A stretch of 64,000 nt of DNA, taken from the NCBI RefSeq assembly GCF_004104375.1, contig NZ_QOVM01000001.1:186001-250000 (forward strand), read 5' to 3'. Positions 34,325 to 43,328 of this stretch are shown piece by piece. How positions within the stretch are numbered: the first letter of the stretch is position 1; each line of letters begins with the position of its first letter. The stretch comes from Leeuwenhoekiella aequorea. Its GTDB lineage: Bacteria; Bacteroidota; Bacteroidia; Flavobacteriales; Flavobacteriaceae. Below the pieces are notes generated by a model. That model searched no databases and was not told the origin of the DNA. It was given only the letters and a program-made list of their open reading frames with translations. Made by a program: the position numbers and the translations under genes.

Positions 34325-35038
34325 CTAGACACTAACCACTTCTTCATTTAAAAGTAATGCTTCATTACGAAGGCGTAAAACAATCTGAGCAACTGCAACC
34401 ACATCCCGCTCACAATATTCAACGATGCGTGTAATATCTTTTTCTAAATAGTAAACATCCCTTACCTGACTTCCATCTATATCTGTTTTAGGAGACGGTA
34501 TATTTAAAATTTTGGTAAGCAATTTTAAAGATGTGAAGTGTTTATAATCACCAAATTTCCACAATTCAAGCGTATCCAGATGTGGTATTTCCCAAGGCTT
34601 TTTACCGAATAAATCCAGTTTATAGGGGAGTTTTATTCCATTTATTATCATACGTCTCGCGATAAATGGAAAATCAAATTCTTTTCCATTATGTGCGCAT
34701 AAGACATGCTGAGGTTTATTAAAATGTTCTGAAAGTAACTTTTTAAAATCAAGTAATTGGTTCTTCTCCGAACCTTGAAAAGAAGTGGTTCTAAACGAAC
34801 GAACGGTCTCTTTAATAGTAAAATAACCCACCGAAATACAAATTATTTTACCAAACTCTGCCCAGATTCCTGCACGATCATAAAATTCTTCTGCAGTATA
34901 ATCTTCTTTGCGCTGATATTGAGTTTTATCTGCATATAAATCTTGAATTTCAGGTTCCAGACCTGTAAAATTCTCAAATTGAGGAACCGTTTCAATATCA
35001 ATAAATAGAATGTGTTCAAGATTAAGTTTAGACAACAT
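34325..35038 (-). CDS. predicted 3'-5' exonuclease, PolB-like DnaQ fold
   Basis: A protein of about 237 residues resembling the predicted 3'-5' exonucleases of the PolB exo2 group. The ExoI motif is FIDIETVP near residues 12-19 (Asp and Glu ligands), ExoII is HNGKEFDFPF, and the third acidic residue lies in YCERDVVA near the end. I chose ATG 35038 (MLSKLNLEHILFIDIE); the longer reading from 35071 adds eleven residues with no clear function. Its DNA-repair role is inferred from family. Confidence 0.8.
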   Translation of the reverse strand: MLSKLNLEHILFIDIETVPQFENFTGLEPEIQDLYADKTQYQRKEDYTAEEFYDRAGIWAEFGKIICISVGYFTIKETVRSFRTTSFQGSEKNQLLDFKKLLSEHFNKPQHVLCAHNGKEFDFPFIARRMIINGIKLPYKLDLFGKKPWEIPHLDTLELWKFGDYKHFTSLKLLTKILNIPSPKTDIDGSQVRDVYYLEKDITRIVEYCERDVVAVAQIVLRLRNEALLLNEEVVSV

Positions 35039-35129
35039 ATGATTGATTTTCAGTTGATTTAAGAAAGGCAATAAAATTCTAAATTTAACTTAAACGAATT
35101 ATAATCAAAAGTTTAACTACAAATAAGAC

Positions 35130-35609
35130 TTAAAAAAGTGTGTGTTGGGTAACCGGACTTTCGTGAGCTAAGAGCCATTTTTTTCTCCAAATTCCACCAG
35201 CATATCCCGTCATAGAATTATCGCTCCCAATCACACGATGACAAGGAATTATAATAGAAATAGGATTTTTACCGTTAGCGGAAGCTGCGGCTCGTATGAC
35301 TTTAGTATCTCCCAGATTTTTTGCCATCTGTAGGTAAGATGTGGTTTTTCCGAATGGAATTTCTGCCAATTGATTCCACACGCTCTTTTGAAATTCTGTG
35401 CCTTGTGGATTGAGTTTAATGGTAAACTCGTTCAAAGTACCATCAAAATAATTTTTTATTTGATCAACAGCATCCCTTAAATCACTAGGAATTTCATCAG
35501 TTTCTAATGACTTATTTTGATTCTCAACAAATTTTATTACTGAAATACCGTCTTGATCTCCTTGAATAAGCAGAATGCCCAATGGTGTTTCTAGAAAAGC
35601 TTGAACCAT
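35130..35609 (-). CDS. ogt: methylated-DNA-protein cysteine methyltransferase
   Basis: A 159-residue alkyltransferase that directly repairs O6-methylguanine. The acceptor Cys123 lies in IIIPCHRVIGSD, preceded by the helix-turn-helix with the arginine finger (VIRAAASANGKNP). The N-terminal domain is short and typical of Ogt. The start ATG shares base 35609 with the stop of the upstream CorC-like gene. Confidence 0.95.
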   Translation of the reverse strand: MVQAFLETPLGILLIQGDQDGISVIKFVENQNKSLETDEIPSDLRDAVDQIKNYFDGTLNEFTIKLNPQGTEFQKSVWNQLAEIPFGKTTSYLQMAKNLGDTKVIRAAASANGKNPISIIIPCHRVIGSDNSMTGYAGGIWRKKWLLAHESPVTQHTLF

Positions 35610-36775
35610 TATTCTGGCTTGTCGATATCTTCATTTTTGACATTCACGTCGTGCTGTGGTGATAATTCGACAGTTTCAGGCTCATCCGGAATTTTATCCA
35701 GAACGATTCCCATACGTTTTGCGCGACGCTCCCAATTTTTCCGTGCTTGCACCTGCATATCTTCAATAGTGTCGCTCTCATCCATTATTTCAAGCCCTAA
35801 AAGGGTCTCTATGATATCTTCCATAGTAACAACACCTATCGTATTTCCAAAGTGATCTGTAACGAGCGCTATATGTCCTCTGCTGGTGACAAAAGTGTCA
35901 AAAAGCTGAGGTATGGGTTGATCTGCATCTACAATTAGAATATCGCGTTTAATATCAGAAAGTAGCTTCTCTCCGTGTTCATCTACTATTTCTTCCAGCA
36001 CGTCATCCTTCAAAATAAAGCCGGTAATATTATGTGATTTTTCACTGTATACCGGTATTCTGGAAAACTTGAGATGAGGATGCTCTTTTTGAAATTGTTT
36101 TAAGGTTTTAGTTTCATCTTCAGTGATAACCACAGGAAAAGGAGTCATAACATCTTTGGCCATCACAGATTTAAAAACAAGTAGATTTTTAATAACTGTT
36201 GTTTCATTGTCTTCAAAAACACCTTCTTTTTCTGCGGCGTCGGTAAGAGCCATAAATTCTTCTCTACTCATCGTGCTCACATGAGCAGATTTCCCAACGA
36301 GTTTAGTGACTTGTGTAAGCAGCCATAAAACACCGGTATATTTTAAGAAGATTATTATTAAGGTGAGTGTTTTTGCTGTAAAGTTCCCTAGTGATTTCCA
36401 GTAAGTCGCTCCAATAGTTTTAGGGATTATTTCTGAAAGTATAAGAATCAACAAAGTCATTATTGTTGACACGATAGCAACAAAATTAAGACCCAGAAAA
36501 GAAAAGTCCCATCCCGAATCTAAAGCCATTTTTCCGGCTTGATCTCCTACTAAAATAGCACCTACGGTATGTGCAATTGTATTAAGCGTAAGAATCGCAA
36601 TTAGTGGCTTATCGATGTCTTTCTTAAAGTTTGCAAGTGTTTGTGCATATCGATGCCCCTCTTTAGTTTTTATACGAATAAAGCTGGGAGTTATACTTAA
36701 CAAAACTGCTTCTAAAATAGAACAGAGAAAAGAGAAAAATATTGAAATTAGGGCAAATGCGATGAGTAAAGCCAT
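35609..36775 (-). CDS. CNNM/CorC-like membrane protein with CBS domains
   Basis: A 388-residue protein: DUF21 membrane domain with four helices (about 1-170), then two CBS domains (about 200-330; VMAKDVMTPFPVVITEDETK and GVVTMEDIIETLLGLEIMDE). CNNM/CorC proteins transport or regulate Mg2+ and Co2+. The C-terminal CorC_HlyC domain is absent: only about 45 polar residues follow the CBS pair. It is coupled by one base to ogt. Confidence 0.88.
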   Translation of the reverse strand: MALLIAFALISIFFSFLCSILEAVLLSITPSFIRIKTKEGHRYAQTLANFKKDIDKPLIAILTLNTIAHTVGAILVGDQAGKMALDSGWDFSFLGLNFVAIVSTIMTLLILILSEIIPKTIGATYWKSLGNFTAKTLTLIIIFLKYTGVLWLLTQVTKLVGKSAHVSTMSREEFMALTDAAEKEGVFEDNETTVIKNLLVFKSVMAKDVMTPFPVVITEDETKTLKQFQKEHPHLKFSRIPVYSEKSHNITGFILKDDVLEEIVDEHGEKLLSDIKRDILIVDADQPIPQLFDTFVTSRGHIALVTDHFGNTIGVVTMEDIIETLLGLEIMDESDTIEDMQVQARKNWERRAKRMGIVLDKIPDEPETVELSPQHDVNVKNEDIDKPE

Positions 36776-36870
36776 TGGTTGTGTTTGATTTGTGATAAAG
36801 ATACCACAATCAAAATAGCTTGCAAACAGGTTAAGAAAAGCTTAGGTTAAACTTCAAGTGGTTACAACAA

Positions 36871-36897
36871 AAAAAGAGGCTCAATGAGCCTCTTTTT
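36871..36897 (-). terminator. rho-independent terminator after hemB
   Basis: AAAAAGAGGCTCA (36871-36883) and TGAGCCTCTTTTT (36885-36897). Reading the minus strand, seven T follow the stem. It lies 22 bases beyond the hemB stop and ends the nine-gene heme operon. Confidence 0.9.
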
Positions 36898-36918
36898 ATT
36901 ATACACTGAGGTGTGTGA

Positions 36919-37908
36919 TTACGAAATTAACTTAACCACATCTTTTGCAAAATAACTAGCTATTAAATCTGCACCTGCGCGTTTAATCGCATACGTTTGT
37001 TCAAGAACTACAGCATCATGATCAAGCCAACCGCGCTCTGAAGCTGCTTTAATCATTGCATACTCCCCACTTACTTGATATACGGCTAGAGGTACATTAA
37101 CTGTGTTTTTTATATCACGTACTATATCTAGATAGCAAAGGCCGGGTTTTACCATCACGATATCAGCCCCTTCTTCAATATCCATAAGGGTTTCTTTTAT
37201 GGCTTCATCGCGATTTGCATAATCCATCTGATATGTTTTTTTATCTTTTGGAACATCTTTTAAATCAACAGGAGCACTATCTAGCGCATCGCGAAACGGC
37301 CCGTAAAAGGCAGAAGCATATTTTGCCGAGTAACTCATAATGCCCACGTCGTGATGTCCTTCATCTTCGAGCAGTGTGCGCATTTCAAAAATACGTCCAT
37401 CCATCATATCACTAGGAGCAACCATATCTGCACCAGCATTTGCGTGAGAAAGCGCCATCTCAGCAAGTATTGCGGTGGTATCATCATTAACGATTTTTCC
37501 TCCACCTACAATTCCGTCATGGCCAAAAGAAGAGAATGGGTCTAATGCCACATCGGTCATTACAATCATTTGAGGCACTGCTTCTTTGACAGCTTTAATA
37601 GCGCGTTGCATAAGACCGTCTGCATTTAAAGCTTCGGTACCTTTGTTATCTTTTAACGCGTCTGCTACTTTTACAAATAGCAAGACACTTTTTAAACCTA
37701 ATTTCCACAGCTCTTTTGCTTCCTTCTGTAAATTATCTAAGCTTAAGCGATAGTAACCGGGCATTGACGCGATTTCATCTTTAACGCCTCTTCCTTCAAC
37801 TACAAATAGTGGAACAATAAAGTCGTTAGGAGAGACAATGGTTTCACGCACTAAAGAGCGCATTGCTTCACTTGTGCGTAATCTGCGATTTCTTCTTAAT
37901 GGAAACAT
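36919..37908 (-). CDS. hemB: delta-aminolevulinic acid dehydratase (porphobilinogen synthase)
   Basis: A 329-residue enzyme joining two 5-aminolevulinate molecules into porphobilinogen. The two active-site lysines are visible in MSYSAKYASAFYGPFRDA and in VMVKPGLCYLDIV. A cysteine-rich zinc site is not seen (VMTDVALDPFSSFGHDG lacks it), so the enzyme is probably of the Mg2+-dependent type. It is the last gene of the heme operon, 29 bases after hemF. Confidence 0.97.
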   Translation of the reverse strand: MFPLRRNRRLRTSEAMRSLVRETIVSPNDFIVPLFVVEGRGVKDEIASMPGYYRLSLDNLQKEAKELWKLGLKSVLLFVKVADALKDNKGTEALNADGLMQRAIKAVKEAVPQMIVMTDVALDPFSSFGHDGIVGGGKIVNDDTTAILAEMALSHANAGADMVAPSDMMDGRIFEMRTLLEDEGHHDVGIMSYSAKYASAFYGPFRDALDSAPVDLKDVPKDKKTYQMDYANRDEAIKETLMDIEEGADIVMVKPGLCYLDIVRDIKNTVNVPLAVYQVSGEYAMIKAASERGWLDHDAVVLEQTYAIKRAGADLIASYFAKDVVKLIS

Positions 37909-37937
37909 ATATTTATGTTTTAATTTAATTCTACAAT

Positions 37938-38840
37938 TTATACCCAGTCTCTAGGGTTTTCTAATACATCAACGAGTTTTGCTTCTTCAGATCCAGGCTC
38001 TGGATGATGATCATAGCGCCATTGAACGTTAGGAGGAAGACTCATTAGTATGCTTTCTATTCGGCCATTTGTTTTTAAACCAAACAAGGTTCCTTTGTCG
38101 TGCACTAAATTAAATTCTACATAACGACCGCGACGTACTTCTTGCCAGTCACGCTGCTTTTCGCCATATGGCAACGCTTTTCTTTTTTCTAAAATAGGTG
38201 CGTACGCATCAAGAAAACTATCTCCTATTTGAGTGACAAAATTGTACCAATCTTGCATAGATCGCTCTGGAGTTGCTTTTAGGTAATCAAAAAACAAACC
38301 GCCTATCCCTCGAGCTTCTCCACGGTGGTAATTATAAAAATACTCATCGCAGCGCGTTTTGTAATGTGGATAAAACTCTAAGTCGTGAGCATTACAAGCG
38401 GTTTTACATGTTTGATGAAAATGGATTGCATCTTCTTCAAACAAATAGTAGGGAGTTAAGTCTTGTCCGCCTCCAAACCACGAATCTACCAACGTACCAT
38501 CTTTCTCATACATCTCAAAATAACGCCAGTTTGCATGAACAGTAGGAGCGTAGGGGTTTTTAGGATGAATAACCAGACTTAATCCACACGCAAAAAAATC
38601 ACAATCGCCTACATTAAAATACTTCTGCATAGCAGGAGCAAGAGGTCCATAGACTTCAGAAATATTAACCCCACCTTTTTCTATTACAGCGCCATTCTCA
38701 AGCACACGCGTACGGCCACCACCGCCTTCTTTGCGAACCCAGTTATCTTCTTTAAACTTTGCAGAACCATCTATTGCTTCTAGCTTTGAAGTAATTGTGT
38801 CTTGTAAATTCTTTATGTAGTTAACAAATTGTTCTCTCAT
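37938..38840 (-). CDS. hemF: oxygen-dependent coproporphyrinogen III oxidase
   Basis: A 300-residue enzyme converting coproporphyrinogen III to protoporphyrinogen IX with O2. Typical blocks are FACGLSLVIHPKNPYAPTVHANWRYFE and DSWFGGGQDLTPYYLFEEDA (the conserved DxWFGGGxDLTPYY signature), then HYKTRCDEYFYNYHRGEARGIGG. It lies 17 bases after the GNAT gene and 29 before hemB. The presence of HemF with HemJ indicates an aerobic route to heme. Confidence 0.97.
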   Translation of the reverse strand: MREQFVNYIKNLQDTITSKLEAIDGSAKFKEDNWVRKEGGGGRTRVLENGAVIEKGGVNISEVYGPLAPAMQKYFNVGDCDFFACGLSLVIHPKNPYAPTVHANWRYFEMYEKDGTLVDSWFGGGQDLTPYYLFEEDAIHFHQTCKTACNAHDLEFYPHYKTRCDEYFYNYHRGEARGIGGLFFDYLKATPERSMQDWYNFVTQIGDSFLDAYAPILEKRKALPYGEKQRDWQEVRRGRYVEFNLVHDKGTLFGLKTNGRIESILMSLPPNVQWRYDHHPEPGSEEAKLVDVLENPRDWV

Positions 38841-38857
38841 GGGGTAATGACTTATGC

Positions 38858-39388
38858 TTATTTTTTTAAAATGTAAAGCTCCATATCCTGAGCTTCTTTA
38901 CCTTCTGGTTTAAATTCTTTTTCAAGAGTGCTGTGCCATACAAAGCCGCTGTGTTCTGCGACTGCTATACTCTTTGTATTTGTTTTATGGGTGATGATTT
39001 TAAAGATTGAAATCTGGTGGTTTAAAAAAGCAAAATCTACAATTTGAGATACCGCTTGTGTTATCCATCCTCTTCCTTGAAACCGCGGACTTAAACAATA
39101 CGCTAATTCTACTTCATTATTTTCAAAATCAAGATCTTTTAAGATGACCAATCCAGCTATCTCTGGGTGTATAATTGTATGTATAGCAAAGGTAAAATCA
39201 GTTTTATTTGCTGCTTCCTTTTCTTTAAGCGCAATATATTTTTTAGTAGCAGAAAGCGAAGTATTCTTACTTAAAGTAATCGGGAAATATTCTTTAAAGG
39301 CGTCATTATCTTCCTTTAAAAGAAGGTGTAGCGCTTTAGCATCTTCTGCATTTAATAATGCAATTTCAAATTGAGATTCTTCAGTCAT
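38858..39388 (-). CDS. GNAT family N-acetyltransferase (RimJ/RimL-like)
   Basis: A 176-residue acetyltransferase of the RimJ/RimL group. The acetyl-CoA binding loop is CLSPRFQGRGWITQAVSQI (about 100-118) and the late-region helix reads NTKSIAVAEHSGFVW. Its substrate is unknown; ribosomal proteins or small molecules are possible. It lies inside the heme operon, overlapping the EI24-like gene by 4 bases, with no known reason for being there. Confidence 0.85.
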   Translation of the reverse strand: MTEESQFEIALLNAEDAKALHLLLKEDNDAFKEYFPITLSKNTSLSATKKYIALKEKEAANKTDFTFAIHTIIHPEIAGLVILKDLDFENNEVELAYCLSPRFQGRGWITQAVSQIVDFAFLNHQISIFKIITHKTNTKSIAVAEHSGFVWHSTLEKEFKPEGKEAQDMELYILKK

Positions 39389-40125
39389 TGGTTTTTTTGA
39401 TCTAAAAGGGTGAGCGTTGTTTTGCTTGCCGCTGTAACCGAGATGGGCAAAACCAGAAGTATTCCGACGATCGGAATCAAAAGAAAAAGCATAAATACAA
39501 TACCGTTGCCTATCGCATAACCTCGATTTTGTTTCACAAAGGAAACACTTTCGCGGTAGCGCAAATGCCGTTCTAGCGTATAATCCATATTACCAAAACC
39601 TGCGTAATAGGCTTGTATTAAAAATAGCAGCAAAGTCGCAATGATGCCTACAACAGGAATTAAGCCCAATAGCAATAAGGGCAGTGTCATAAGTAATTCC
39701 CAACCCAGATTACGCAGGTTTATACGTATACCGCGTATAAGTTGGCTTGCATTTGAAGTATCTCGATGTTGATGAATTCCGGGCTGTAAATAGGCTTCTA
39801 TTTTCTCAGACACAGGGCTCATAAAAGGAGCCGAGAATGCCATTATTAAATGTTTGTAGAGAATAAGTCCCAAGGCTATGATTACTAAAGCTCCTATTAT
39901 GTTGCTAATGGTCGCCATAGTTTCTGCTCCCCAACTCCAGACCCATAAACCAGATATAAAACCACCTATAGTATCAGAAAGTCCCCATGCCGTAATCCCT
40001 ATTAATAGAGCTGTAACTAAGCTTATTACCATAGGGATTGCAAAGTATTTCCAGAGGTTTAATTTATGAATTAAACTTATAGAATCTGTGTAAGCCGCAA
40101 GTCCTTTAACTATAGATTTTATCAT
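39385..40125 (-). CDS. EI24/CysZ-like membrane protein
   Basis: A 246-residue polytopic membrane protein with about six hydrophobic helices. YYAGFGNMDYTLERHLRYRESVSF (about 160-183) matches the conserved block of the EI24/CysZ family, whose E. coli member CysZ takes up sulfate. In this setting a sulfate role is not supported by neighbours. Both ends overlap neighbours by 4 bases (ATGA), so it is translated with the heme genes. Confidence 0.8.
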   Translation of the reverse strand: MIKSIVKGLAAYTDSISLIHKLNLWKYFAIPMVISLVTALLIGITAWGLSDTIGGFISGLWVWSWGAETMATISNIIGALVIIALGLILYKHLIMAFSAPFMSPVSEKIEAYLQPGIHQHRDTSNASQLIRGIRINLRNLGWELLMTLPLLLLGLIPVVGIIATLLLFLIQAYYAGFGNMDYTLERHLRYRESVSFVKQNRGYAIGNGIVFMLFLLIPIVGILLVLPISVTAASKTTLTLLDQKNQ

Positions 40126-40613
40126 TCTTCAGAAATGTATACAAGCTGATTATCCAAATTTACCACCTCTTCCGGCTCACATATTTGCTGTGCTTCTTGT
40201 GCTTTCTTCTTTAATAAAAGTACAATTTCGTCTTCTTTTTTATTAATCAATTCTGCCAGCAATAAGATGCCTACCTTATTATTGTGCAAATCCATTGTGC
40301 GCTCTAGAGGCTTATTTACAGCTATATCTTCATGAGCGGTAGTTACTTTTAAAGCCCAGTTCTTAGCTATAGTAATATCCTCATTTTTTTGATAAACAAA
40401 TTGCCCTAACAGAACTACCCACAATGCGTGTCTAAATGCGTTGGCTCTGTTATTGTATTGATGGGTATTTCCGTAGTGCTTATTAGCTAGCACAACTGCC
40501 TTTTTAGAGGCTTGTAATGTAAGCTTAATATAGTGTGGTTTTGTGATAAAGAGTTGGGCGAGCTTAAAAAGCTGAAGTAAATTAAATGTCTTTAAGCGCG
40601 CCCAGATTTTCAT
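40122..40613 (-). CDS. DUF6973-like protein with conserved His/Asp/Asn motif
   Basis: A 163-residue soluble-looking protein with conserved polar residues in [14 protein letters not shown] (about 55-68), TTAHEDI (about 91-97) and [13 protein letters not shown] (about 104-116). The N-x3-H-x2-W / AHE / D-x2-NN-x2-G spacing resembles the family annotated as DUF6973; I recall no known activity. The arrangement looks like a metal or hydrolase site, but this is inference. It overlaps hemE by 4 bases and the EI24-like gene by 4. Confidence 0.6.
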   Translation of the reverse strand: MKIWARLKTFNLLQLFKLAQLFITKPHYIKLTLQASKKAVVLANKHYGNTHQYNNRANAFRHALWVVLLGQFVYQKNEDITIAKNWALKVTTAHEDIAVNKPLERTMDLHNNKVGILLLAELINKKEDEIVLLLKKKAQEAQQICEPEEVVNLDNQLVYISEE

Positions 40614-41641
40614 CGTTCTGCTTTGTATTCTTTTACTGCCTCAATAAATGCACCTGCATTTTCTAAAGGAATATTGGGTAAAATACCGTGACCCAGATTC
40701 ACAATATATTTGTCTTTCCCAAATGCATCGATCATCTCAGTAACCATTCTTTTTATCTCGCTCGGAGGCGAAAACAAGCGTGTAGGGTCAAAATTACCTT
40801 GTAAAGTTATATTTCCGCCGGTAAGGTAACGTGCATTGCGTGCGCTGCAAGTCCAATCAATTCCTAGTGCCGATGCACCACTTTTAGCCATTTCGCCAAG
40901 TGCAAACCAGCAACCTTTACCAAACGCGATTACAGGAATCTCCTCTTTTAAAGCATCTATAATTTGTTGAATATACTGCCAGCTAAATTCTTGATAATCT
41001 ACGGGAGATAACATACCACCCCAACTATCAAAAACCTGTACCGCATTAACTCCTGCTTTCACTTTTTCTTTTAAATAGAGAATTGTGGTATCGGTAATTT
41101 TCTGAAGAAGTTCGTGTGCTGCAAGAGGTTGTGTAAAACAAAACTCCTTTGCAATATCAAAGTTTTTAGAACCCTGTCCTTGAACACAATAACATAAAAT
41201 CGTCCATGGACTGCCGGCAAAACCTATTAACGGAATTTCGTCATTTAGTTTTTCTTTAGTCATTTTTATAGCATCCATTACATAGCCCAGAGTGTCATTG
41301 ATATCTGGTACTATAACTCGCTCAATATCTTTTTGAGAACGTATAGGATCTGGTAACCACGGGCCTACACCTGGTTTCATCTCTACATGAATATTCATCG
41401 CTTGAGGAATGACAAGAATATCACTAAATAAGATTGCTGCATCCATACCATAGCGGCGTATAGGCTGCACTGTAATTTCACTAGCAAGTTCTGGAGTCTG
41501 GCAACGGGTAAAGAAGTCGTATTTAGCCCTTATTTCTTGAAATTCGGGTAAATATCTTCCCGCCTGGCGCATCATCCATACCGGCGGGCGATCAACAGTT
41601 TCTCCTTTTAAAGCTCTTAAAAATAAGTCGTTCTTAATCAT
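40610..41641 (-). CDS. hemE: uroporphyrinogen decarboxylase
   Basis: A 343-residue enzyme removing four carboxyls from uroporphyrinogen III to give coproporphyrinogen III. The N-terminal signature [20 protein letters not shown] (about 19-38) and the central [18 protein letters not shown] are diagnostic, with the catalytic Asp in [14 protein letters not shown]. It lies 21 bases after hemD and overlaps the DUF6973-like gene by 4 bases. Confidence 0.97.
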   Translation of the reverse strand: MIKNDLFLRALKGETVDRPPVWMMRQAGRYLPEFQEIRAKYDFFTRCQTPELASEITVQPIRRYGMDAAILFSDILVIPQAMNIHVEMKPGVGPWLPDPIRSQKDIERVIVPDINDTLGYVMDAIKMTKEKLNDEIPLIGFAGSPWTILCYCVQGQGSKNFDIAKEFCFTQPLAAHELLQKITDTTILYLKEKVKAGVNAVQVFDSWGGMLSPVDYQEFSWQYIQQIIDALKEEIPVIAFGKGCWFALGEMAKSGASALGIDWTCSARNARYLTGGNITLQGNFDPTRLFSPPSEIKRMVTEMIDAFGKDKYIVNLGHGILPNIPLENAGAFIEAVKEYKAER

Positions 41642-41662
41642 AATTTGTAAATAAGCTCGAGC

Positions 41663-42397
41663 TTAGTCGAGTGTTTGTTTGTTAAGTGCTTTTACCGCTC
41701 GAGCAATAACACTTTCTATAGTAGTATCATTTGCTATGGTAAAATTTACAGTATGTTTTTGTGCCTCGGCTGCAGTAGTTGAACCTATGCAAACCGCCAG
41801 CGTATTTTTTAATTGGTTGTTAGCGATAAAACTTTGTATACCACTCGGACTAAAAAAAAGAAGCGCGTCAAATTGTTGTTTAAAACTCATTGATTTTAGA
41901 AGCGTATTATACACTATAATCTCTTCAAAGCTTACCGAATACTCTTTTAAAATTTGTGGTAATTCTACTCTTCTACTCGCCCCACAAAAAAAACTGAAAT
42001 GCTCTTTATTATATTTTTGAGTGATGAAATAAGCTAATTCCTTAGCGTTTAAAGCAGATTTAATAACCTTAAAACCATTGTTTACGAGTAACGTTTCAGT
42101 TTTTGGGCCTATACAGAAACACTTATAATTCTCAACTTCCGAATTATCTGGTGCGGAGAGAAGCCTTTCAGTATTACGTATTGAATTATTAACTGCCTTA
42201 GTCTCTCGTATTTTATTTAAAAAAGCTTTGACTGCATTTTTGCTTGTAAAAATTAAATGCTCCAATCTCTGTGGAAGTTTAAAATCTGCAAACTCAATGT
42301 CTATGGCATCATATTCAACTACGGAAAAACCAGCTCCCAAAATTAAATTCTTTTGAGAAGGGGTTAATCGTTTTGTAGAGAGGATAGATTTCATCAA
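41663..42397 (-). CDS. hemD: uroporphyrinogen-III synthase
   Basis: A 244-residue enzyme that cyclises hydroxymethylbilane into uroporphyrinogen III. The family is poorly conserved; identification rests on size, the two-domain pattern (HLIFTSKNAVKAF near 47-59 and LLFFSPSGIQSF near 178-189, both typical HemD blocks), the AVCIGSTTAAEA motif, and location between hemC and hemE. Either of two adjacent ATG codons may start it. It follows hemC after 10 bases. Confidence 0.9.
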   Translation of the reverse strand: MMKSILSTKRLTPSQKNLILGAGFSVVEYDAIDIEFADFKLPQRLEHLIFTSKNAVKAFLNKIRETKAVNNSIRNTERLLSAPDNSEVENYKCFCIGPKTETLLVNNGFKVIKSALNAKELAYFITQKYNKEHFSFFCGASRRVELPQILKEYSVSFEEIIVYNTLLKSMSFKQQFDALLFFSPSGIQSFIANNQLKNTLAVCIGSTTAAEAQKHTVNFTIANDTTIESVIARAVKALNKQTLD

Positions 42398-42407
42398 AGT
42401 GAAGGAA

Positions 42408-43325
42408 TTACAACTCTTTTTTTATGGCTTCCATTAGAGCTCTACCGCCACCTTCTAAAATTTTCAAAGCGCACAACGTACCAAAATTTCGACATTCAGA
42501 AACCGGAACAGATTCTTCAATTTCCATTTTTTCAGATCCGTCTAAACTAAAAAGAACTCCTTTAAAATAAATACGATTTTCTTTAATTTCTGCATAAGCA
42601 CCTATGGGCGCAGTACAACCTCCTTCTAATGTGCTAAGAAATTCGCGTTCTACATATGTGGCTAAGGCAGAATCTGCGTGGTTTAATTGTGCACAAGCTT
42701 CTCTGGAATACGTATCATTTTGCATTGCGGCAATTACCATTGCACCTTGAGCAGGCGCTGGAATCATCCAGTCTAAAACAATATGATTTTCCGGTTTAAG
42801 ATTTATACGTTCTAAGCCGGCTTTTGCAAAAATTGCACCGGTCCAGTCATTATCTGCCACCTTTTGTAAACGAGTATTTACATTACCACGTAAGTCAACA
42901 ACCTGGTGATAGGGGTATCGGTTAAGCCACTGTGCTTTGCGACGTAAACTACCTGTTGCAATAGTAGTTTTAGCGTTAAAGTCATCAGCGTTTTTTCCGT
43001 CTCTAAAAACAAATATATCTTCGCTAGCTGCGCGTTCTAATACGGCAGCTTGTATAATTCCTTGAGGCAACTTAGTAGGTACATCTTTCATGGAGTGCAC
43101 AGCAATATCAACAGTGCCATTAATCATCGCCACATCAAGTGTTTTTGTAAAAATACCGGTGATGCCTAACTCATACAAAGGTTTGTCTAGAATAAGATCT
43201 CCTGTAGATTTTACAGAAATTAATTCTGTATCATATCCTAAAGCCTCGAGTTTACGTTGGACTGTATGTGCCTGCCAAAGCGCTAATTCGCTGTCGCGGG
43301 TACCTATGCGTATGGTTTTTGTCAA
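42408..43325 (-). CDS. hemC: hydroxymethylbilane synthase
   Basis: A 305-residue enzyme polymerising four porphobilinogens on a dipyrromethane cofactor held by Cys237 (TLEGGCTAPIG). The N-terminal RIGTRDSELALWQAH and the AVHSMKDVPTKLP and GNVNTRLQKV blocks are typical. The start must be TTG: the frame opens 3 bases after the hemA stop codon, which is in the same frame, and no ATG precedes the conserved sequence. Confidence 0.96.
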   Translation of the reverse strand: MTKTIRIGTRDSELALWQAHTVQRKLEALGYDTELISVKSTGDLILDKPLYELGITGIFTKTLDVAMINGTVDIAVHSMKDVPTKLPQGIIQAAVLERAASEDIFVFRDGKNADDFNAKTTIATGSLRRKAQWLNRYPYHQVVDLRGNVNTRLQKVADNDWTGAIFAKAGLERINLKPENHIVLDWMIPAPAQGAMVIAAMQNDTYSREACAQLNHADSALATYVEREFLSTLEGGCTAPIGAYAEIKENRIYFKGVLFSLDGSEKMEIEESVPVSECRNFGTLCALKILEGGGRALMEAIKKEL

Positions 43326-43328
43326 AAC

